From CAYTLQ01 sp964438715 (lineage in GTDB: Bacteria > Bacteroidota > Ignavibacteria > Ignavibacteriales > Ignavibacteriaceae): 5,428 nucleotides of DNA. The notes below the pieces were generated by a model. It was not told where the DNA came from. It was given only the letters and a program-made list of their open reading frames with translations, and ran no database searches. Position 1 is the first letter of the stretch; the number at the start of each line of letters is the position of its first letter. The position numbers and the translations under genes are program-made. The stretch is from contig CAYTLQ010000132.1 in NCBI GenBank assembly GCA_964438715.1, positions 1 to 5,428 on the forward strand, read 5' to 3'. Shown here piece after piece: positions 1-5,428 of the stretch.

Positions 1-105
1 GAGAATGTCATATTCAAGATCGGTTTGCCGGGATGCTTTGACTTGCTTTAAAAGCGGAAGGTATAATTCAAGTGCGCCGGAAAAGTCTAATGCCGTTCGT
101 TTAAA
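1..105 (-). pseudogene. downstream part of IS-disrupted TPR-repeat protein gene (continues off the left edge)
   Basis: Read on the minus strand from the TTTAAA duplication (105-100) to position 1, this stretch is open in one frame. It encodes a TPR-like helix pair that contains ALDFSGALELYLPLL and then a linker ending ...TDLEYDIL at the window edge. It joins in frame to the N-terminal piece at 1665-1889 once the IS and one TTTAAA copy are removed. The joined sequence GFFKRTALDFSGALELY has TPR hallmark residues at suitable spacing: Gly72, Ala84 and Tyr88 in restored numbering. The remainder of the gene lies outside the window, so any C-terminal output domain (kinase, cyclase, DNA-binding) cannot be judged. 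No in-frame ATG or GTG that could restart translation is visible between the IS left end and position 1, so this part is probably not translated alone. Confidence 0.8.
100..105. repeat. target-site duplication TTTAAA, left copy
   Basis: TTTAAA directly abuts the left end of the IS and recurs at 1665-1670. In the TPR frame it encodes Phe74-Lys75. The hexamer is palindromic, so it could also be read as six more bases of inverted repeat. The C-starting ends and the usual 5-6 bp duplication of IS1634 elements favour the duplication reading. Confidence 0.82.
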
Positions 106-135
106 CTCTAACCCTGCCGAAAATAGGTAATAGCA
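106..135 (+). repeat. left terminal inverted repeat of the IS (IRL)
   Basis: This 30-bp end pairs with 1635-1664. Mismatches fall at repeat positions 3, 14, 15, 18 and 29, counted from the outer C. The conserved blocks are TAACCCTGCC (outer) and TAGGTAATAG (inner). In related elements the inner block is usually the transposase-binding part and the outer few bases the cleavage site; that assignment is by analogy. Confidence 0.88.
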
Positions 136-155
136 GATAAAAAAATCAATTTTTG

Positions 156-184
156 TTGGAAAAGTAAAAAAGATATATTATATT
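156..184 (+). promoter_or_regulatory. candidate transposase promoter inside the IS left end
   Basis: TTGGAA (156-161) and TATATT (179-184) are separated by 17 bases and resemble a sigma-70-type promoter, matching the consensus at 4/6 and 5/6. Transcription would begin near 190-192, inside the second inverted motif copy, leaving a leader of about 20 bases that holds the AGGTG ribosome-binding site (199-203). Promoter consensus in this phylum can differ, so this is a candidate only. Confidence 0.35.
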
Positions 185-206
185 GCTATTACCTAAATAG
201 GTGATA
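184..206. repeat. subterminal copies of the inner IR motif in the transposase leader
   Basis: TGCTATTACCTA (184-195) is a perfect 12-bp inverted copy of TAGGTAATAGCA (124-135) in IRL. Two bases later, TAGGTGATA (198-206) repeats the motif in IRL orientation with one change. The block 187-206 is therefore an inverted pair around an AA centre, resembling two inner IS ends placed head to head. The left end thus carries three copies of the motif and the right end one. Likely roles are extra transposase-binding sites, autoregulation of the promoter, or an RNA hairpin at the start site. Confidence 0.75.
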
Positions 207-210
207 TATT

Positions 211-1647
211 ATGATTCCAGAAAATATCAAAAAACACCGACCACCGGGCTGCGAAATTAAATTCATCGGCGGTCATTACTATGTCTATAAAGCTACCTCC
301 AAATGGGATAAAGTAACCAAACGACCGAAAAAGATTTCTGGTCAACTTCTTGGCAAAATTGTTCCTGAAGAAGGGTTTATTCCCTCCGGGAAGGCTACTC
401 TTAAAAAAGCGATTGAGACCCCTCCGGCCGTAAGAGAATTTGGAGCATACGCACTCTGCCTGCATCTGCTCAGAAATGAACTCCCCCTTTTGAAAGCAGT
501 CTTTCCGCAATATTATTGGGAAATTTTCCTAATGAGTTATCTCCGTTTAGCGTATCACGCCAAAATTACAATGATGCCCACTTATGCCACCAACAGTTTC
601 ATCAAGGTGGAACACAGCATACCTATAGGGGAAAAGCATCTCTCACATGTTCTGCATTCTCTCGGCGAAAGAAGAACAGAAATTCTTGATTTTAAGAAAC
701 ATCTCCTGACAGGGAAGGAGTATCTGCTGATTGATTCAACCTCTGTCTTCAGCGAATCTTCCGGTTTAGGAATTAACCAACACGGCTACAACAAGCAGAG
801 AAGTTTCAGGAAACAGGTGAATTTGCTGTTTATTGTATCTTCGGTACTTCAGATGCCTGTTTATTATCGAATTCTCCCCGGCAATATCCGTGATGTGAAA
901 GCATTGCACTCAAGCCTGCTGGAGGCGCAGATACCCGACGCGGTGATTATTGCCGACAAAGGCTTCTACTCAAAGAATAATGTAAGTGTGTTGGAAGAAT
1001 ATGGACTTCAGTTTATCATCCCGCTGAAGAGAGATAACTCACTGATACCCTACAAATTCCTGCGTTATAAGGCAAAAGAGAATAGCACACAAGGCTGGTT
1101 TATGTATAATCAGAGACCGATCTGGTATAAACTGAAAATGATTGGAGAGCAACTACTCTGTTTGTACTTCGACCAGAGAAATAAGGCGCAGGAAGAAGAA
1201 GATTACCTCAATCGGATTACCTCTCATCCTGAGACATATTCTATGAGTGAGTTCAGGGAAAAGGAGTTGACATTTGGAACGATTGCGATTTTGCATAACC
1301 TGAAGAATAAGTCACCGGAAGAGATTTACCAGCTTTACAAAACACGCTCTAAGGTAGAACAGGTTTTTGATAGTTTTAAGAACACTCTCAATGCGGATGC
1401 CTCGCATATGAGGAACCAGCGGGGGGTAGAGGGATGGATGTTTATTAATTTCCTTGCCATTCGTATGTATTACTCCTTGTTAAATGACTTACGGGAACAC
1501 AAGTTACTGAAACATTATTCCCCTGATGATATTCTTCAGATTTCCCGACAATTCAAGAAACTGTTCATCGCAAACAAATGGATTCCTTCCGAAATCGTTC
1601 AGAAACACGCTAATTTACTCTCCCTTTGGAAGATTCCTATTACCTAA
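211..1647 (+). CDS. IS1634-like DDE transposase, 478 aa, intact
   Basis: This protein catalyses strand cleavage and transfer at the ends of the surrounding IS. The RNase H-like DDE core is complete: Asp175 in LLIDSTSVF, Asp249 in IIADKGFYS and Glu383 in RSKVEQVF. Glu383 sits in an exact IS4-superfamily Y-(2)-R-(3)-E-(6)-K signature made of Tyr376, Arg379, Glu383 and Lys390. The 133 residues between Asp249 and Glu383 match the beta-rich insertion usual in this superfamily. Residues 22-50 (HYYVYKATSKWDK...LLGKI) form an N-terminal motif typical of IS1634-like proteins, probably for DNA binding. ATG 211 is the only possible start: it has AGGTG seven bases upstream and an in-frame TGA at 202-204. 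The stop codon TAA (1645-1647) lies inside the right terminal repeat, so the last residues, KIPIT, are encoded by the IS end. No frameshift or missing catalytic residue is seen. Confidence 0.93.
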   Translation: MIPENIKKHRPPGCEIKFIGGHYYVYKATSKWDKVTKRPKKISGQLLGKIVPEEGFIPSGKATLKKAIETPPAVREFGAYALCLHLLRNELPLLKAVFPQYYWEIFLMSYLRLAYHAKITMMPTYATNSFIKVEHSIPIGEKHLSHVLHSLGERRTEILDFKKHLLTGKEYLLIDSTSVFSESSGLGINQHGYNKQRSFRKQVNLLFIVSSVLQMPVYYRILPGNIRDVKALHSSLLEAQIPDAVIIADKGFYSKNNVSVLEEYGLQFIIPLKRDNSLIPYKFLRYKAKENSTQGWFMYNQRPIWYKLKMIGEQLLCLYFDQRNKAQEEEDYLNRITSHPETYSMSEFREKELTFGTIAILHNLKNKSPEEIYQLYKTRSKVEQVFDSFKNTLNADASHMRNQRGVEGWMFINFLAIRMYYSLLNDLREHKLLKHYSPDDILQISRQFKKLFIANKWIPSEIVQKHANLLSLWKIPIT

Positions 1648-1664
1648 TTCTGGCAGGGTTATAG
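1635..1664 (-). repeat. right terminal inverted repeat of the IS (IRR), overlapping the transposase stop
   Basis: The reverse complement of this stretch matches 106-135 at 25 of 30 positions and starts with C at 1664. Its inner half encodes the transposase C-terminus and its TAA stop at 1645-1647. This end is therefore constrained both as protein-coding sequence and as a transposition site. Confidence 0.88.
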
Positions 1665-1670
1665 TTTAAA
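1665..1670. repeat. target-site duplication TTTAAA, right copy
   Basis: This is a second, identical TTTAAA directly outside the right end of the IS. It occupies codons TTT AAA (Phe-Lys) of the interrupted TPR gene on the minus strand. Keeping one of the two copies restores the frame exactly. Confidence 0.82.
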
Positions 1671-1889
1671 GAAACCAATATAATAAAGCGCTTTATGCTC
1701 TGTTGTGAGCAGGTTTTTCTGACGCGAGATATTTAATGCATTGTGAAGGTCACTGATAGCTGAACTATCCCCAGATTCAATTTTTTCTCTGCCGGAAGAG
1801 ATAAGTTTTTCAGCTATCAGTGAGTCATTTTGAGCCTTAACACTGAAAGGGAGAAAAATGATAAATAGAAATAATAAAAATCTAGACAC
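1665..1889 (-). pseudogene. N-terminal part of IS-disrupted secreted/periplasmic TPR-repeat protein
   Basis: The gene starts with GTG at 1889-1887. An in-frame TAA lies six codons upstream and no ATG lies between, and a GGTGG Shine-Dalgarno-like site sits just before the GTG. Residues 1-20 form a signal peptide: Ser-Arg, a Leu/Phe/Ile-rich core, then SVKA before Gln20. Residues of about 24-58 look like a first TPR (SGREKIESGD...AISDLHNAL). A second TPR begins at about residue 64 (EHKALYYIGFFK) and is cut by the IS after Lys75. In the present sequence the frame runs into the IS, adds one Leu and stops at TAA 1661-1659, leaving a 76-residue remnant. The gene lies 51 bp downstream of the large T9SS cargo gene on the same strand, so co-transcription is likely. 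Secreted TPR proteins of this kind are often the sensor part of signalling proteins in this phylum, but that is only inference here. Confidence 0.82.
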
Positions 1890-1891
1890 TG

Positions 1892-1921
1892 TTCCACCGT
1901 TAACTTATAATACCGGTGGAA
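1892..1921 (-). promoter_or_regulatory. hairpin enclosing the ribosome-binding site of the TPR gene
   Basis: On the minus strand, TTCCACCG (1921-1914) and CGGTGGAA (1899-1892) form a perfect 8-bp stem with a 14-base loop. The 3' arm contains the GGTGG Shine-Dalgarno-like sequence just before the GTG start at 1889. The hairpin lies in the 51-bp gap after the T9SS cargo gene. No U-run follows it, so it is not a typical intrinsic terminator. It could hide the start site or partly separate expression of the two genes; this is inference. Confidence 0.5.
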
Positions 1922-1940
1922 AGTTACCATTATAGTTTTT

Positions 1941-4900
1941 CTATTTCAATAGTATGCATTTTTTGCTGTCACTAAATTTTATCTTGCCGCCGGAGACATC
2001 CATACGGTAAAAATATACTCCGGAGGTGAAATGAGTAGCATCAAGTGTGTAGGTATATTTTCCGGGCGAAAGAGGACCTGTGGAATACCCAAGCACCTTT
2101 TCTCCCAAAGCATTGAAAAATGTGAAAGTCACTTCACACTGCTCAGGAACAGAAAAGTCAATTTTCGTAACCGGGTTAAATGGATTTGGGTAATTGTTTC
2201 CCAATGAGTAATTATCCGGAATACTTTCATACCCGTTTTCAACGGAGGTTGTTGAATCTATTAACAGAAGAAGCCGGATTTGTGATTCATCAAATCCTAA
2301 AGGTACTTCGCTTTGTTCATATCGTATTGAGAGATCAAATGGAGGTAAGCCTCCCTCAGTTGCACCGCCACCTCCGGTGACAACTCTTTTCACTCTCGTA
2401 AGCTTTTTATCGGCTGATACAGAGCCAAAGCTAAAGACGCCAAGTTGACTCAGAGAGTCTGCATAGACTATATTATTGAATGTATCCACTCTGCTGGGGA
2501 TTAATTTCCAGTTCGTTCCAAAAGTTGCAGGGTCTGTATCCGGATATGTGGTAAAAGAAATGGTCGTCGGAAAACTTTCTCTTGATGCAGAGGTTTCCCT
2601 GAACTCGAGATAAGTATCTTCGCTTTCGAACCGGTATCTACGGGCTATTACTGGATTAATTATTCGTGTTATTGTGCCATTTGGAACTATCCCCGGACCC
2701 GAAAATACATCTTCCGAAGCATTTTGTATAACTAAGGTATCCTGTCTATTTAAGTCCAGATTTCCGTAGTACATCGTCAGATTATTCCATACGATGAGTT
2801 GACCGGAGCTGGAAATAGTAGTGCCTGAATCAATCAGCACATCGTAAAAGCGGCTACGGATTCTGCCATTTTTTGAAAAAACGACCTGGGATTTTCCCGG
2901 ATCAAAACCAAGTGAGCTGTTCGATGCCGCTGTCGGGGATATATCCCAACTGCCCCCTATAATAAATTGTACTTTTGCTGAGTCCTTAATCTGTATTCTT
3001 CCATCGACGGTTAAATCCCCCAAAACAACAAAAGTCTTTATCGAGTCGGTAATAATCAGTCGTCCATTTTCCTTTATAGTAAGTGCAGAAATGACAACCT
3101 GCTGTTGTTTTCTGTCTAATACAGGAGCCCGGAGAGCAGGGCCTATTACAACGCTGTCGGTGAAATCCGGAATACGCTGAGGAGACCAGTTCATCTGATT
3201 AAACCATGATGAATCCGCCGCACCTATCCAATTCCATATTTTTTCGTTGTATGGAGAAACAGTGCTTATAACGAGAGTACCGCCCTGTGCTGCAGCGTAT
3301 GTTTTAATGGTTTCTCCTGATTTTACATACTGAATCGCCCTGTATTTCATAGAAGACGGTGCAGGGGAGCGTAACCATGTTGCTCCTGAATCTGTGGTGT
3401 AAAATATCCTTCCATTAAGAGATGTAACTATACCAAGTTTTGGGTTTATAAATTGAATATCGCTGAGAACGGTATTGCTCAGAGAGTCAACAGACCAGTG
3501 AACTCCGCCATTGGTTGTTTTGGCAATACGACCATCGGAACCAATGATATAACCGATATTCCTATTGATGAAGTAGGATTTAAAGACTTTAAAACTGAAG
3601 ACAGTGGGAACACTGTCCCATACTTGTCCGCCGTTAGTAGTACGGTAAAGGAATCCCTTTCCCTGCGAATTTGTAAGGGTAATAAAGCCATAGAGTGTAT
3701 CAACAAAAAACACTGAGGAAGGAAATCCTGAGGGGAATGATTTAATCTCATTGAAATTTATGCCGCCGTTAGTTGAGCGATAAAGTTTTCCGATAGATGA
3801 GTCAGCAAAACCCACACAAAAAACATTATTTACGGAAGCAAATTCTACATCATACATTGGGACAGTGGTGTTAAATGTTGCTGACCATATTTCACCACCA
3901 TTTATCGTACGGAATACTTTTCCTTCAGTATTTACAGCTACACCAATAGTCTTGGAAAGAAAATCGAATGCGGAAATATCTCCCGGTGGTGTTGCAAGTA
4001 GTTTTCCTGTCCAGTCAATACCGCCATTCGTGGTTTTATAAATAAGATTATTTGTGCAGGCAATAAATCCGGTATCAGGAGTAACAAATTGAATATCATT
4101 AATATCCTCATCGGTTATCTCGAGCGAAACCCTGCCCCAACTACCACCTCTGTTTGAGGAATAAAGTACCACACCCCCCTCTGTTACAGCCAATATAAAA
4201 GAAGTGCTAACCGTCTGGCTCCCGAAAATCCTTCGTTTTGTAACATAATTACTTGTTTCATTCCATGAACTGCCGCCGTCGGTGGTTTTCCATACTTTTC
4301 CGGTGTACTTTGCTTCAGTCTGCGAGTAGAGGCTCCCTAATGCAATGCCTTCCAGAGGACCAAAAAAACCGATACTGTAAATTTGCGACAATGTGTTACT
4401 GAATACTTGTGACCATGTGAGTCCTGCATCAGTGGTTTTTAATATAAAACCTCCATTTTGACCGGTGCCTCTGCCAAAACAACCGGAGATGAATCCCGTT
4501 GATTGATTTATAAAATTGATACTAAAAACAGTTCGCTCATTCAAATTTAGATTTATTGTCTGCCAGGTTGAACCGCCGTTACTTGTCCTTAGTAATTTTC
4601 CATTTCTCGTTCCAAGAAAACCGATTTCTGAATTAAGAAATAGGACGGATTGAAAATCCTCCGTAGTACCGGTATTTACTAGTTGCCAGTTTTTTCCTCC
4701 ATCAGATGTTTTTGCAACAAAACCCTTTGTCCCAGCAATAAACCCCTGACCGGCACTCAGGAAATAAGCGCCAGTAAGTTGCGTTTGCTGTATTGGATTG
4801 TACACCCGTTTCCAATGAAGCCCGCCATTTGTGCTTTTCAAAACAAAACTCCTAAAAATTTTTTCATTGTTGAGTAATGTTTCGTACCATCCAATAACGA

Positions 4901-5303
4901 ATGATGATGTATCATTAATAAATATTACCTTTTCTAAAACATCAAGATTAGCCGCATTGACGCTAACTGCCCAGGTCTGCCCGCGATCGGATGTTCGGAT
5001 AATTGTGCCTTTTATACCGACGGCAATTATTGTATTTGAATCAATCGCTGCTACATCAACAAGAGTGTTTCCCTGAGGCAGGGGAGAGAGCCAGTGCCAG
5101 ATAGTACTTGACGCATCGGTCAAATGCTCAGGAGATAAAATATCATTGATGCGCATCCCCTTCGTTTTAATCGGAGATGACATTGTTATTAGTTGCGGTA
5201 CATCATTAGCTGATGATTGAACGAGAGATTGTGCCGAACCTTCGCTGAGGAGTAGATAGATAGTTACAAACAGAAATGATGTATAAAAATATTGCCTATA
5301 CAT
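1941..5303 (-). CDS. secreted Ycf48/BNR-like beta-propeller protein with T9SS type A sorting domain, 1120 aa
   Basis: No enzymatic function is recognised; this looks like an exported or cell-surface protein. The chosen start is ATG 5303, because a signal peptide follows at once (YRQYFYTSFLFVTIYLLL...GSA before Gln25). An in-frame TTG at 5318 would add five residues but lacks a ribosome-binding site. Residues of about 65-680 hold thirteen copies of a T-[TSI]-[ND]-x-G-x-x-W motif, spaced 40-53 residues, as in Ycf48/Hcf136, BNR and sortilin-type propeller blades. The motif-ending aromatics are near 111, 164, 206, 247, 297, 347, 389, 431, 473, 517 (Phe), 562, 603 and 643. A fourteenth, degenerate blade may follow, giving two seven-bladed propellers. 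Residues 689-730 (IWNWIGAADSSW...NW...IPDFTDSVVI) begin a second module of beta-rich, probably solenoid-like sequence up to about 890. A Gly-rich linker lies near 976-985. Residues of about 1027-1120 are a T9SS type A sorting domain with YPNPFNP (1038-1044), then a SPGKYTY segment and GVYFYRM. The TPR gene follows 51 bp downstream. Confidence 0.9.
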   Translation of the reverse strand: MYRQYFYTSFLFVTIYLLLSEGSAQSLVQSSANDVPQLITMSSPIKTKGMRINDILSPEHLTDASSTIWHWLSPLPQGNTLVDVAAIDSNTIIAVGIKGTIIRTSDRGQTWAVSVNAANLDVLEKVIFINDTSSFVIGWYETLLNNEKIFRSFVLKSTNGGLHWKRVYNPIQQTQLTGAYFLSAGQGFIAGTKGFVAKTSDGGKNWQLVNTGTTEDFQSVLFLNSEIGFLGTRNGKLLRTSNGGSTWQTINLNLNERTVFSINFINQSTGFISGCFGRGTGQNGGFILKTTDAGLTWSQVFSNTLSQIYSIGFFGPLEGIALGSLYSQTEAKYTGKVWKTTDGGSSWNETSNYVTKRRIFGSQTVSTSFILAVTEGGVVLYSSNRGGSWGRVSLEITDEDINDIQFVTPDTGFIACTNNLIYKTTNGGIDWTGKLLATPPGDISAFDFLSKTIGVAVNTEGKVFRTINGGEIWSATFNTTVPMYDVEFASVNNVFCVGFADSSIGKLYRSTNGGINFNEIKSFPSGFPSSVFFVDTLYGFITLTNSQGKGFLYRTTNGGQVWDSVPTVFSFKVFKSYFINRNIGYIIGSDGRIAKTTNGGVHWSVDSLSNTVLSDIQFINPKLGIVTSLNGRIFYTTDSGATWLRSPAPSSMKYRAIQYVKSGETIKTYAAAQGGTLVISTVSPYNEKIWNWIGAADSSWFNQMNWSPQRIPDFTDSVVIGPALRAPVLDRKQQQVVISALTIKENGRLIITDSIKTFVVLGDLTVDGRIQIKDSAKVQFIIGGSWDISPTAASNSSLGFDPGKSQVVFSKNGRIRSRFYDVLIDSGTTISSSGQLIVWNNLTMYYGNLDLNRQDTLVIQNASEDVFSGPGIVPNGTITRIINPVIARRYRFESEDTYLEFRETSASRESFPTTISFTTYPDTDPATFGTNWKLIPSRVDTFNNIVYADSLSQLGVFSFGSVSADKKLTRVKRVVTGGGGATEGGLPPFDLSIRYEQSEVPLGFDESQIRLLLLIDSTTSVENGYESIPDNYSLGNNYPNPFNPVTKIDFSVPEQCEVTFTFFNALGEKVLGYSTGPLSPGKYTYTLDATHFTSGVYFYRMDVSGGKIKFSDSKKCILLK

Positions 5304-5428
5304 TTTGTAAGTACTCAAAAATTTTTTTGGTAATCACACACCGACGATGCTGTAAATATAATAATAAAAATAATTTTCTTGTATTGGGTGACTGTAATCA
5401 CAATTAAGAAGTTCAAAAGTCATTTGGT
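5304..5428 (-). promoter_or_regulatory. upstream region of the T9SS cargo gene with a candidate -10 and a 9-bp direct repeat
   Basis: No gene is seen in these 125 bases. Reading the minus strand, TATATT at 5360-5355, inside a strongly AT-rich tract (about 5353-5377), could be a -10 element some 50 bases before the ATG. No convincing -35 was found. GTAATCACA occurs twice in the same orientation, at 5330-5338 and 5394-5402, on either side of the AT tract, and might be a paired regulator site. A Shine-Dalgarno sequence before ATG 5303 is weak or absent. Confidence 0.3.

Larger units (their letters stand above)
106..1664 (+). mobile_element. complete IS1634-like insertion sequence (IS4 superfamily), 1559 bp
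   Basis: The ends are 106 and 1664. The two 30-bp ends match as an inverted repeat at 25 of 30 positions, begin with C, and share the blocks TAACCCTGCC and TAGGTAATAG. The same hexamer, TTTAAA, lies immediately outside both ends (100-105 and 1665-1670) as a target duplication. One transposase gene fills the element. The length of about 1.56 kb, the C-starting ends, the 6-bp duplication and the transposase signature fit the IS1634 family of the IS4 superfamily. The flanking TPR frame closes perfectly when the element and one TTTAAA are removed, which confirms the boundaries. The intact transposase and perfect duplication suggest a recent, possibly still active copy. A search of an insertion-sequence database would fix the family and say whether this is a known element. 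Confidence 0.9.

Noticed and set aside
193..510. 105-aa minus-strand open frame inside the IS
   Set aside because: It is antisense to the N-terminal part of a clearly real transposase, has no recognisable domain, and fits a chance reading frame.
124..1646. IS boundaries drawn at the short perfect inverted repeat TAGGTAATAG
   Set aside because: The inverted match continues outward with the TAACCCTGCC block to 106 and 1664, no duplication exists outside the short repeat, and only the outer boundaries restore the TPR frame.
100..1670. TTTAAA counted as part of the terminal inverted repeat, giving 36-bp ends
   Set aside because: The hexamer is palindromic, so it fits both readings. The C-starting ends, the family's 5-6 bp duplication and the restored reading frame favour a target duplication.
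1892..1921. Intrinsic terminator after the T9SS cargo gene
   Set aside because: The stem is only 8 bp with a 14-base loop and no T-run follows on the minus strand; its overlap with the next gene's ribosome-binding site fits start-site control better.
2180..5076. Several short open frames (64-90 aa) within the large minus-strand gene, at 2180-2380, 3453-3716, 3479-3751, 4683-4877 and 4831-5076
   Set aside because: They are out-of-frame or opposite-strand readings of the repetitive propeller gene, with no family motifs or ribosome-binding sites worth noting.
3350..5100. CRISPR-like or satellite-like periodic DNA in the right half
   Set aside because: The roughly 120-150 bp periodicity of CCGCC-containing blocks simply reflects codons for the repeated TTNGGxxW motif; spacing and sequence vary as in a protein repeat.
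5304..5318. TTG at 5318 as start of the large secreted protein
   Set aside because: It has no ribosome-binding site and would put five extra residues before a standard signal peptide; ATG 5303 directly precedes it.

Overview
The window looks like genomic DNA from the Bacteroidota/Chlorobiota side of the FCB group, most likely an Ignavibacteria- or Kapabacteria-like organism. The evidence is a very large secreted protein ending in a type IX secretion (T9SS) sorting domain with the YPNPFNP signature, many Ycf48/BNR-like TTNGGxxW repeats, AT-leaning base composition and weak Shine-Dalgarno sites. This taxonomic call is inference; no rRNA or marker gene is present.

Layout from the right. Positions 5304-5428 are an AT-rich upstream region. 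The minus strand then carries a 1120-residue secreted double beta-propeller/T9SS cargo protein (5303 to 1941). After a 51-bp gap holding an 8-bp hairpin comes a second minus-strand gene that starts with GTG at 1889. It encodes a signal peptide followed by TPR-like repeats. The two genes probably form one transcription unit.

The TPR gene is broken after codon 75 by a complete IS1634-like (IS4 superfamily) insertion sequence at 106-1664 (1559 bp). The element has 30-bp imperfect terminal inverted repeats (25/30), starts with C, is flanked by a 6-bp TTTAAA duplication, and encodes an intact 478-aa DDE transposase on the plus strand. Removing the element plus one TTTAAA copy restores one continuous TPR reading frame that runs off the left edge of the window. 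That independently fixes the IS boundaries and shows the insertion knocked out a formerly intact gene.

The most interesting fine structure is at the left end of the IS. The inner part of the terminal repeat recurs as a perfect 12-bp inverted copy just upstream of the transposase, followed by a second partial copy that contains its Shine-Dalgarno sequence. This suggests extra transposase-binding sites and/or an RNA switch that treats read-through transcripts differently from the element's own. I see no clearly novel multi-gene system here. The main value is the exact reconstruction of the insertion, the regulatory architecture of the IS left end, and the start-site hairpin of the TPR gene.
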